Below the pieces are notes generated by a model, which ran no database searches, was not told the origin of the DNA, and was given only the letters and a program-made list of their open reading frames with translations. The position numbers and the translations under genes are program-made. 64,000 nucleotides of DNA from Petralouisia muris (GTDB lineage Bacteria; Bacillota; Clostridia; Lachnospirales; Lachnospiraceae). The stretch is taken from positions 19,378 through 83,377 of the forward strand of contig NZ_SRYA01000023.1 in assembly GCF_004793545.1 (NCBI RefSeq), in the 5' to 3' direction. Positions 26,726 through 34,641 of this stretch are shown here, piece by piece. How positions within the stretch are numbered: the first letter of the stretch is position 1; the number at the start of each line of letters is the position of its first letter.

Positions 26726-26919
26726 ACCATGAGGAGGGACCCAACAGCCGCAACTACTTTACACTTTCATTGTCTTCCAATGGCTGTTGGGAGGAGCCCT
26801 GATGGTCTTACCTTACCATGAGGAGGGACCCAACAGCCGCAACTACTTTACACTTCCATGTTCCTTCCCTGGCTGTTGGGAGGAGCCCTGATGGTCTTAC
26901 CTTACCATGAGGAGGGACC
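26726..26919 (+). repeat. 89-bp tandem palindromic repeats between dnaG and rpoD
   Basis: Two full copies (26726-26806 and 26815-26895) and the first 16 bases of a third (26904-26919), period 89. Each 81-bp copy runs ACCATGAGGAGGGACC... to ...GAGCCCTGATGGT, with a 9-bp internal stem CCAACAGCC/GGCTGTTGG. The stems are identical while the loops differ. The spacer CTTACCTT is constant. A head fragment TTACCATGA also precedes the first copy. Related to the single copy at 9954-10024. Confidence 0.9.
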
Positions 26920-26921
26920 TC

Positions 26922-28700
26922 TCAACTAAATCTCACCTTCCGCAGCTGCTGCAAACTCTTCTTATCCGCAACCAGTTTCTGCAACCCCTCCATATCCGCA
27001 GGCTCTAAATGGCGGGACCGTTCATTGATACTATTTTCCTTCAACCGAATGACTGTATCCTTCAATGCTTTCTCTTTCTCTGCCGGTGTCTCAATCTGCA
27101 GAATCCTTGCATTAAACAACCCTGCAATCTCCCTCTGCTGCTCTTCCTCTGTGAACATACTGACAATCTTAGCCGGATTCAGCTCTCCTGCCCGATGCTG
27201 GGCAAAAACCTCCTCTGCCGCCTGCCGGTACAGTTCCTCGGTAAAATCCTCCGGCCCTATATACGGTTCAATCAATTCAAACAGCTCTGGTTGTTCAATC
27301 AGCCAGGTCAGCATCAATTTCTGTGACTGTTTGATGCCGTCCTCCTTCTTTCGTTTTTTATTTTCCTGAACGCCGGATTTCAGCGGACGGCTCTCCCTGC
27401 CAAAGCCTGCTTTTGTTCCAAGATGCATCACCAGCTTCCGCAGATTCTCAAATCCCGTCTGATATTTCTCAGCTACGGCTTCGATATAATTATCCCGCTC
27501 TAATTCTTCCTCAAATTCCAGAATCTTTCTTGCCGCCGCATTGTAAAACGCCGTCTTGCCCTCCGGGTCTTTCATATCATATTCCCGCTCCATAGTTTCC
27601 AGTTCAAACATAAAGCTGTTTTGTGCCTGGTCGATCCGTTTTTGATACTCCTCGGCCCCCTCTGCCCTGATAAATTCATCCGGATCTTTATATGGCTTCA
27701 TATTAATAATTTTCACACTGATCCCTGCATCCTTCAGCATAGGGATTGCTCGCAGCGCCGCTTTGATCCCTGCGCCGTCGCTGTCAAAGGTACAGAACAC
27801 TTCTTTGGCATACCGCTTCAGCAGCGCCGCATGGCCCTGGGTAAACGAGGTTCCCAGCGCTGCCACTGCATTATCAAATCCCGCCTGGTGCAGCGCAATC
27901 ACATCCATATAGCCTTCGCACAGCAGAATCCCCTGTTTTCTGGAGGATCTTGCAAGATTCAATCCATAAAGATTCCGGCTCTTGTCAAAAATCATGGTTT
28001 CCGGCGAGTTCACATACTTGGGTTCCCCCTCTCCCAGCACCCGCCCGCCAAATCCAATGACCCGATGATTCACATCCATAATGGGAAACATCACCCGATT
28101 CCAGAATTTGTCCCGGCCGCCCCGGCTCTCATCCAAAGTAACCAATCCTGAATCTTTCAGAATCTCATCTTCATATCCCTGCTTACGGAGATATTGATAG
28201 AGATCATCACTGAACTTGTTGGAATAGCCCAGCCCGAATTTCTTCATGGTCTCCGGGCCAAGACCTCTGTTAGTAAAATAATTCATAGCTGTCTGCCCCT
28301 GCTCCATACGAAGCTGAGCATAGAAATATTTCGCAGCCGTCTTATTAATTTCCAGAAGCCTTGCCCTTTTGTCCGCCTCCTGTCTTGCCTTGCCTGACAT
28401 CTCCTGCCTGGGAAGATCAATCCCCGCTTTCTGTGCCAGCGTCTCCAACGCCTCTGGAAATGTGGCGTTTTCATACTGCATCAGAAAAGTAATTGCATTC
28501 CCCCCTGCTCCGCAGCCAAAACAGTAATACATCTGTTTTCCCTGGGATACGGAAAAAGACGGCGTCTTCTCGTTGTGAAACGGACACAGGCCAAAATAGG
28601 CGCTTCCCTTTTTCTTCAAACGCACATAAGCGGAAATCACATCCACAATATCATTAGCTGAACGAACCTCTTCTATCAGTTCATCGGAATAATATGGCAT
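26922..28700 (-). CDS. dnaG: DNA primase
   Basis: 592 residues. The N-terminal CHC2 zinc finger (CPFHNEKTPSF... YYCFGCGAGG), the catalytic core with EGYMDVIAL and the TOPRIM acidic residues (FDSDGAG), and a C-terminal DnaB-interacting region are seen. It makes RNA primers in replication. It is followed by the tandem repeat region and rpoD. Confidence 0.97.
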   Translation of the reverse strand: MPYYSDELIEEVRSANDIVDVISAYVRLKKKGSAYFGLCPFHNEKTPSFSVSQGKQMYYCFGCGAGGNAITFLMQYENATFPEALETLAQKAGIDLPRQEMSGKARQEADKRARLLEINKTAAKYFYAQLRMEQGQTAMNYFTNRGLGPETMKKFGLGYSNKFSDDLYQYLRKQGYEDEILKDSGLVTLDESRGGRDKFWNRVMFPIMDVNHRVIGFGGRVLGEGEPKYVNSPETMIFDKSRNLYGLNLARSSRKQGILLCEGYMDVIALHQAGFDNAVAALGTSFTQGHAALLKRYAKEVFCTFDSDGAGIKAALRAIPMLKDAGISVKIINMKPYKDPDEFIRAEGAEEYQKRIDQAQNSFMFELETMEREYDMKDPEGKTAFYNAAARKILEFEEELERDNYIEAVAEKYQTGFENLRKLVMHLGTKAGFGRESRPLKSGVQENKKRKKEDGIKQSQKLMLTWLIEQPELFELIEPYIGPEDFTEELYRQAAEEVFAQHRAGELNPAKIVSMFTEEEQQREIAGLFNARILQIETPAEKEKALKDTVIRLKENSINERSRHLEPADMEGLQKLVADKKSLQQLRKVRFS

Positions 28701-28833
28701 CTATGTCTCCTTTCCATTCATGATCCTGGCACACTTCTGGTATGAAATGTGAATATTTCAAATAACGGAAGTCCCTGCAGGCCCCATTAAAATTATAAAT
28801 ATTACAGATAACGAAAATTCCACAGTTCCCAGA

Positions 28834-29841
28834 TTAATTAATCTGCCATGCCTTAGGCATAAAATACTCTTCGAATTTCGCTATGGCATAGCGGTCTGTC
28901 ATTCCTGCAATATAATCACAGACCACCCGTTCCCGTTCCTCTCCCTGCTCTAACATATCAAGATATTGTCCCGGAAGATGATCAATATGCTTGTTATAAT
29001 AATAGAACAACCGATTCAGCAAATCCTTTGCCCGTTCTTCTTCTCCCTTTGCCATTGGATTGCGGTACACATGCTCAAACATAAACTTCCTCAGTCCCTT
29101 CATGGCCTGCTCCACATCTTCTGACATACAGATATCGTTCTTCCCAAGACTGTTTGTTATTATATTATGTATCAGGGTATCCAGACGTTTCCGGGTAGTA
29201 TTGCCCAAAACCTCCCGATATTCTGCCGGAATATCCTCTTCAGACAGTACCCGTCCCCGGATAGCGTCATCAATATCATGATTAATATATGCAATTTTAT
29301 CAGAAAGGCGGACGATTTTTCCTTCCATGGTGGAAGGCATCAGCCTTGTCTGATGATTTAAAATTCCGTCCCGCACCTCCCAGGTCAGATTCAGCCCTTT
29401 GCCATTTTTTTCCAGAATCTCAACGATCCGCACACTCTGTTCATTATGCTTAAAGCCTCCTTCATAAATGGAATTCAGCATATATTCCCCTGCATGTCCG
29501 AAAGGAGTATGCCCCAAATCATGCCCCAGCGCAATGGCTTCCACCAGATCTTCATTAAGCCGCAGCGCCTTTGCAATGGTTCTTGCATTCTGGGAAACTT
29601 CCAGCGTATGGGTCAGCCTGGTGCGGTAATGATCCCCCCGGGGAGTCAGAAAAACCTGGGTCTTATGCTTCAGGCGCCGAAATGATTTGCAGTGAAGGAT
29701 TCGGTCCCTGTCTCTTTGAAACACTGGCCGGATATCACATTGAGGTTCCTGCCTGTCACGTCCTCTGGAATTCTCGCTCAGAGTGGCAAAAGGGCTTAAA
29801 TAGGTTCGTTCTAATAACTCCATATTTTCTCTTATGAGCAT
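28834..29841 (-). CDS. dgt: dGTPase-like deoxynucleotide triphosphohydrolase (HD domain)
   Basis: 335 residues. HD-domain metal motifs: R-THTLEVSQ (H), GHDLGHTPFGHAGE (HD) and a later D in the KIAYINHDIDDA segment. The FRRLKHKTQVF motif near residue 55 is typical of the short dGTPase family that removes triphosphate from deoxynucleotides. Start ATG has GAGGTGATGG upstream. It opens the dgt-dnaG-rpoD block. Confidence 0.92.
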   Translation of the reverse strand: MLIRENMELLERTYLSPFATLSENSRGRDRQEPQCDIRPVFQRDRDRILHCKSFRRLKHKTQVFLTPRGDHYRTRLTHTLEVSQNARTIAKALRLNEDLVEAIALGHDLGHTPFGHAGEYMLNSIYEGGFKHNEQSVRIVEILEKNGKGLNLTWEVRDGILNHQTRLMPSTMEGKIVRLSDKIAYINHDIDDAIRGRVLSEEDIPAEYREVLGNTTRKRLDTLIHNIITNSLGKNDICMSEDVEQAMKGLRKFMFEHVYRNPMAKGEEERAKDLLNRLFYYYNKHIDHLPGQYLDMLEQGEERERVVCDYIAGMTDRYAIAKFEEYFMPKAWQIN

Positions 29842-29975
29842 TATCCATCACCTCTATATGATATATTCCGCACAAATTCTTCATTTCCTTTATTTTTTCG
29901 CAAAAAACCACAGAATTTTACAAAACTGCCCTGGCATTTTCTGAGAACGCTTAAGAACAAAGCAAGAAAACTCCC

Positions 29976-30076
29976 ATGCCCTTAAAAACGAGGGCACTGA
30001 AAAACACAGTTTTTTCAATTTTTGTTTTTAAGGGCATAAGAAATCCACCAGTCTCAGATTGACTTCTGGTGGATTT
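29976..30076. repeat. Two adjacent inverted repeats downstream of the IS1182 remnant
   Basis: A perfect 14-bp repeat ATGCCCTTAAAAAC / GTTTTTAAGGGCAT (29976-29989, 30024-30037) encloses a second A/T-rich hairpin. Next to it is a perfect 11-bp repeat AAATCCACCAG / CTGGTGGATTT (30041-30051, 30066-30076). They lie between dgt and the transposase 3' end; either terminators or an element end. The flanking 29842-30122 gap holds no gene. Confidence 0.7.
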
Positions 30077-30122
30077 TCTGAATTATGGATTCCATTTGAT
30101 TGAATTTATATGCTAAACCTGA

Positions 30123-31335
30123 TTATTTTTCTTCTATTAACTTTATGATCCTTTTAAGGTTTACTGCAAATATAGTCATTGCTCCCTGCATTTCCATGCC
30201 AATAAGACCTGACGATGACGCAACGTCATAACCATGTCTGCGTTTTAATTCACTATTCTTGGCTTCTATTTTATATCGCTCTTTTGCCTTGCTTTTAAAA
30301 TATTTCGTTTCCTGAAATTGTGCCTGTTCACTATGGCTGTCATAGATAAGCGTTTCCGTATATTGTTTTGATTTCGCGCCTTCTTTATAACAGCCTTCCC
30401 TATATGGACATCTTTTACATTTCTCAATATCGAAAAAATATACCACTCTTGGATTTTTACCCTCTGAGCTCCTGCTGTCTTTTGTCTTTCGCATTGCCAG
30501 ATGCCCTGCCTTACATTGGTGCATACCTGCATCTTTATTAAACTCAAATTCATCTGGCTTTGTACGATTCCCCTGGGCAACAATACTGTTTCATCGGGAT
30601 ATAAGTTTATATTCTCCATCTTTAGCTGCATCTATATTTTCTTTGCTTGAATACGCTTTGTCTCCAATTACGGTTTCGATTTCCATTCCCGCTTCTCGGC
30701 TTTTCTGAATCAACGCCGGCAATTCTTTTCCGTCTGTTTTTTCTCCGCTGGTAACAGTTGCTGCCGTAATGATCCGTTCTTCTGTCATGGCGATATGAGT
30801 CTTATATACAAAGAAAGATGTATCGGCTGTTTTATGACCGATTTTTGCATCTCCATCCTTTGAGGTTTCCAGATGTTCCATATCATCGATGATAGATTCT
30901 TCCAACAGATTTAATTACTCGCCGCAGTCTCTTAGATTGATCCTGAAGCGCCTGACGCGGGGTTTTTTGATTGCATCTTGATTTTGTATGGGTAGCGTCT
31001 ACAATAATAGATTTTGATTTTAGAATTCCTTTATCCAATGCAATCTGAGCAATCTGAACCGTTTTAGCGAACAGCATATCTAAAAGGTTCATATCTTTTA
31101 AGCGCCGCTTGCGAAACTTTGTCAATGAGCTGGAATTTATGACAGCTTCTTCCGGCGACATGTCCAGAAAATATTTAAAAGACATATCATATTTAGAACG
31201 CTCCACAACATCAACATCAGACAAATCATAAATTGATTTTAAAAGCAGATATTTAAACATTCGAATTGGCGGGATTGCTAATTCATATATTTCTAAATAT
31301 GGACTTAACACCATTTTCTGCTGTTGTTCTATCAT
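30123..31335 (-). pseudogene. Decayed IS1182-family transposase
   Basis: Fragments in different frames add up to most of the protein: MIEQQQKMVLSPYLEIYELA, then PPIRMFKYLLLKSIYDLSD after an apparent internal deletion, SLTKFRKRRLKDMNLLDML, a frameshift near 30890, KTADTSFFVYKTHIAMTEER, VIGDKAYSSKENID, another frameshift near 30600, and the cysteine-rich end CKRCPYREGCYKEG with RYKIEAKNSELKRRHGYD. At least two frameshifts and one deletion make it inactive. It lies directly downstream of the tRNA-Leu terminator. Confidence 0.85.
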
Positions 31336-31361
31336 AAAAACTGAGGGGAATTTTTTTAACA

Positions 31362-31392
31362 GAAAAAGAGCTATTGCTAATTGCAACAGCTC
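31362..31392 (-). terminator. Terminator of tRNA-Leu(CAG)
   Basis: GAGCTGTTGC/GCAATAGCTC stem (one mismatch) and TTTTTC on the minus strand, 11 bases after the tRNA. Confidence 0.75.
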
Positions 31393-31403
31393 CCTCTTCA
31401 CAT

Positions 31404-31486
31404 GCAGGAGATGGGACTTGAACCCACACGATATTGCTACCACAGGCACCTGAAGCCTGCGCGTCTGCCAATTCCGCCACTCCTGC
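31404..31486 (-). tRNA. tRNA-Leu, anticodon CAG
   Basis: 83 bases without the CCA. Acceptor stem GCAGGAG/CTCCTGC, D-arm GGCGGAATTGGCAGACG, anticodon stem CAGGC/GCCTG with loop TTCAGGT (anticodon CAG), long variable arm and T-loop GGTTCAAGTCC. The long variable arm marks a class II leucine tRNA. Confidence 0.95.
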
Positions 31487-31668
31487 GTAACACTGACAAT
31501 AGCTATTATATATACTATGGAGAAATTTGTCAACACTTTTTTTCAAATTTTTCAAAAAAATGATTTTACCGATAAACGCCATAGATGAAACAGCGCCATA
31601 AAATAAAGCCCGTCTCCGATCAGCCCACAACGGAAAAGATTTGTCAAATGCATTCTAAGGAACTGTCC

Positions 31669-32058
31669 CTAAGGCAAATCCAAGCTTCCAATCACTTCCT
31701 TAAGGGTATCCGCCGAATGTTTCAGCAGTTCCATTTCTTCCTCATCCAAAGAAACAGGCACATGGGCTTCTATGCCGGATCCCAGCACTCTCTGTTCCGG
31801 AAATTCTCCGATTTTTACCGCTGCATACGTCAAAATATCCACCGAATGGACGCCACCAGAAGAATTCCCTGAAATAATGGCGGCGTCTGCAACATCATCA
31901 TAAGTTCCGGCATAAATTTTCATCTGCCCGGAAAAAGGAATTCCATGGGCAATATCCCTGGCCTCCCCGTCTGCCTTGTCAAAATTGGCGTCCAGAAGAA
32001 CAAATTCCGTAAAAGGCCTGCTCTGCATCAGGGTAAAGGCTATAGCAGAACCTACGAG
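31669..32058 (-). pseudogene. Remnant of an L-lactate dehydrogenase gene
   Basis: An open frame of ~129 codons reads VGSAIAFTLMQS and FTEFVLLDANFDKADGEARD (Rossmann part after a lost GxxG start), then ADAAIISGNS, a jump to HSVDILTYAAVKIG and a second jump to the C-terminal LKHSADTLKEVIGSL. Active enzymes are ~315 residues; catalytic Arg/His regions (DIRG, GEHG) are gone. The deletions kept the frame but the protein cannot be active. No start codon is convincing. Confidence 0.8.
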
Positions 32059-32100
32059 CGGCTGCTATTCTTTCCTGCTTTTCAATTTTTCAAACACGCT

Positions 32101-32634
32101 CTAATCCTTGAGGAGTCCCGTTTCCAACGCACTTTTTCTGATTCTGGTATAAAATTCTTTTTCATCTTCGTGATGGATATACGCCCCATTCTTCTTCTGC
32201 ACCTGGATAGACCCAGGGTTATCTTTGCGGACTGACAGATAGATTTCCTCTTCCCGAATCAGCTTCCATGCCTGCTCTACGGCCAGCCTTAATCCTTCTG
32301 ATGCATAGCCTTTTCCCCTGCATTCTTTACGGATTCCATATCCGATATGGCCTGCGCCGTTGGCAAGGGCCTCTGTCAGATAATGGCGTATCCGGAATAA
32401 TCCCACAATTCTATCATCCTCCCATAAGAAAAATTCTGTTTCCGGCACCCAGCCCTCTTTCAGTCCAACGCCCTTTGCCGCATTGAGGTAACCGGGCAAT
32501 ATCTTATGTTCAAATTCTTCTCTGGAACATCCAAATGCAGGATTAGTAAAACCATTTTCTTCTTCCGGAGTATTTGTGATAAACTCAAATTCCTTTTCCA
32601 GATCCTCTGGATTTGCTTCTTTTAAATACAGCAT
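32101..32634 (-). CDS. GNAT-family N-acetyltransferase
   Basis: 177 residues from ATG 32634, preceded by AGAGGAAG. The acetyl-CoA loop GYGIRKECRGKGYASEGLRLA and the preceding FRIRHYLTEAL strand/helix are typical of GNATs; LSVRKDNPGSIQVQKKNG is the usual C-terminal motif. The acceptor is unknown. The frame remains open upstream to 32709 (SDNTFDEDFIVNEEEA), but without a ribosome site. Alone between the lactate dehydrogenase remnant and a tRNA. Confidence 0.88.
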   Translation of the reverse strand: MLYLKEANPEDLEKEFEFITNTPEEENGFTNPAFGCSREEFEHKILPGYLNAAKGVGLKEGWVPETEFFLWEDDRIVGLFRIRHYLTEALANGAGHIGYGIRKECRGKGYASEGLRLAVEQAWKLIREEEIYLSVRKDNPGSIQVQKKNGAYIHHEDEKEFYTRIRKSALETGLLKD

Positions 32635-32776
32635 ATTAGCTTCCTCTTCATTGACAATGAAATCTTCATCAAATGTATTATCACTTATCATATTCACCAA
32701 ACATAACAATTGGCCAGAAATGAAAAAAAAGAGAATTTATAAATATGTATTTCAATCCTCACAAAAGTCTTAGAAA

Positions 32777-32812
32777 TGAAAAACCCTAGTAAACTCTAAA
32801 TTTACTAGGGTT
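32777..32812 (-). terminator. Terminator of tRNA-Leu(AAG)
   Basis: A perfect 12-bp AACCCTAGTAAA stem with 7-base loop (32782-32812), then TTTTTC on the minus strand, 4 bases after the tRNA. Confidence 0.85.
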
Positions 32813-32816
32813 AAAT

Positions 32817-32899
32817 GCGGAAGATGGGACTTGAACCCACACGTCTATACAGACACAAGATCCTTAGTCTTGCCTGTCTGCCAATTCCAGCACTTCCGC
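32817..32899 (-). tRNA. tRNA-Leu, anticodon AAG
   Basis: 83 bases. Acceptor GCGGAAG/CTTCCGC, D-arm with AATTGGCAGAC, anticodon stem CAAGA/TCTTG with 7-base loop CTAAGGA, placing A34-A35-G36 after T33; long variable arm TGTCTGTATAGACG; T-arm GTGGGTTCAAGTCCCAT. An A at position 34 is uncommon in bacterial leucine tRNAs and would need deamination to inosine to read CUC/CUU/CUA. Confidence 0.93.
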
Positions 32900-32961
32900 A
32901 TTTCTGACGACTTATAAATGATACCAAATTCACCGGAAAATGTCAATGGCATTTTTAAAAT

Positions 32962-34641
32962 TTATAAATATTTTTTTTCAAAATCTTCCACCTTCATAGG
33001 TTTGTCAAAATAAAACCCCTGTATCATATGAATCTGCATCTTCTTTAATATCTCATACTGGCGCTCATGCTCCATGCCTTCCACGCACACTTTCATACCG
33101 ATGACAGAAGCAAGTTCACAGACTATCCGCACAAAAGCGTCTGAAAATTCATCGTTCCCCAAATCTTCAATAAAGCATCTGTCAATTTTGATAACGTCAA
33201 TAGGCATCTCCCGGATATGATTCAGGGAACTATAGCCTGTACCGAAATCATCCAGCGCCACCCATACGCCCAATTCTTTAATCTGTCCCAAAATCCGCTT
33301 CATCCGCGTCATATCATTGATGGCAAGGCTTTCTGTTACCTCCAGCGTCAGATTCCCGGGATTCAGCCCTGTCCGCTGCAGCACATTCTTCACTCGCTCC
33401 GCCATATCATTCCGCAGAAGCTGCACCACGGAAAGGTTCACATTTACCTTATATTCCGGATGCCCGGAATCATTCCAATGCTTGCAGCGGCGGCAGGACT
33501 GCAGCAGCACATGATCCCCGATTGGATTAATCAGCCCCAGATATTCTGCAAGAGGAATAAACTCTGTCGGAGAAATAAATCCAAGACTCTCGCAATTCCA
33601 GCGAATCAACGCCTCTGCACCCATACAGGGATGATCCGGCTTTGAAACATCCACAATTGGCTGGTAATAAACCTCAAATTCATTGCAGGCGTTTACAATG
33701 GCATTGCGCATATTTTTTTCCAAATCCAAACGCTTAAAAGCGCTCCCTTCTTCCTCTGCCGTGTAAAACACGTACCTGTTTTTCCCCGTCGCCTTTGCCT
33801 CAAAAAGAGCCAGATCCGCTTTCTTGATCAACTCCTGCACCGTATCCCCATCTGTGGGAAACCGGACAATTCCCATGCTCATGGTGCAGTAATAATCCGC
33901 CCCTTTCAAAAACCAGGGTTTCTCAAAAATTCCGCAGATATCTCCCAAAATTCGGTTTAACATAGAAACCCTGGTATCTGTTACAATAATAATAAACTCA
34001 TCTCCGCCCATCCGATAACAGCTGCTTTGAATTCCTGAAATCCTTTTCAGGCTGCGGGAAATCCCCTGCAGCAGCACATCACCGTACTGGTGACCCAAAC
34101 CACCATTAATATGCTTGAAATCATCCAAATCCATATACAAAAGCGCGCCTTCTCCGCCCTTTTCCCTGATCAGAGAAATCTGCTCTTCCAAATCCTTCTC
34201 GCAGCGCATCCTGTTATAAAGGCCTGTAAGAAAATCATTGTTGGCCTGCTTTTCAATTCTCTGCTGATACTGTTTTGTTTTTGTAATGTCATATACCGTA
34301 TACAGTTCTGCGGCGCTCTGATCCATCCAGCGTATTTTCTTCCTGTGGACATCAAACCACCTGTCATCTTCTTCTATATATAACTCTCCGCTGCTGTCTT
34401 CTTCCCCGCCTTCCAATGCCTGGGACAGCAGCTTTTTCACGGTTTTTCCGTCCATTTCGCCATTTAGAAAAGCGCTGAACCTCTCATTTGCAAACAATAC
34501 CTTTTCCTGGGAAGAGCATACGCAGATTCCACAGCCTACGTTATTTAAAATTTCCACTCCAGAAATATAAAAGCTCACATCCATCTCTTCTGTCTGTACC
34601 AGCTTACTGCTTTCTTCCTGCTTTTCTGTCTGCTTTATCAT
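32962..34641 (-). CDS. PAS-GGDEF-EAL protein for cyclic-di-GMP turnover
   Basis: 559 residues. A PAS-like domain covers about residues 20-130 (ILNNVGCGICVCSSQEKVLFAN). The GGDEF domain follows (~140-300) with intact MGGDEF and NDFLTGLYNR. The EAL domain (~320-559) has AEALIRW, the metal segment LDDFGTGYSSL, the general-base VCVEG and the final QGFYFDKP. Both active sites look complete, so it could make or break c-di-GMP according to the PAS signal. No membrane helix. Its ATG overlaps the upstream methyltransferase stop (ATGA), implying coupled translation. Confidence 0.94.
   Translation of the reverse strand: MIKQTEKQEESSKLVQTEEMDVSFYISGVEILNNVGCGICVCSSQEKVLFANERFSAFLNGEMDGKTVKKLLSQALEGGEEDSSGELYIEEDDRWFDVHRKKIRWMDQSAAELYTVYDITKTKQYQQRIEKQANNDFLTGLYNRMRCEKDLEEQISLIREKGGEGALLYMDLDDFKHINGGLGHQYGDVLLQGISRSLKRISGIQSSCYRMGGDEFIIIVTDTRVSMLNRILGDICGIFEKPWFLKGADYYCTMSMGIVRFPTDGDTVQELIKKADLALFEAKATGKNRYVFYTAEEEGSAFKRLDLEKNMRNAIVNACNEFEVYYQPIVDVSKPDHPCMGAEALIRWNCESLGFISPTEFIPLAEYLGLINPIGDHVLLQSCRRCKHWNDSGHPEYKVNVNLSVVQLLRNDMAERVKNVLQRTGLNPGNLTLEVTESLAINDMTRMKRILGQIKELGVWVALDDFGTGYSSLNHIREMPIDVIKIDRCFIEDLGNDEFSDAFVRIVCELASVIGMKVCVEGMEHERQYEILKKMQIHMIQGFYFDKPMKVEDFEKKYL

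Noticed and set aside
26713..26919. CRISPR array
   Set aside because: The period is regular, but the repeated unit is 81 of 89 bases with only an 8-base constant spacer and no cas genes; this is a tandem palindrome, not repeat-spacer DNA.
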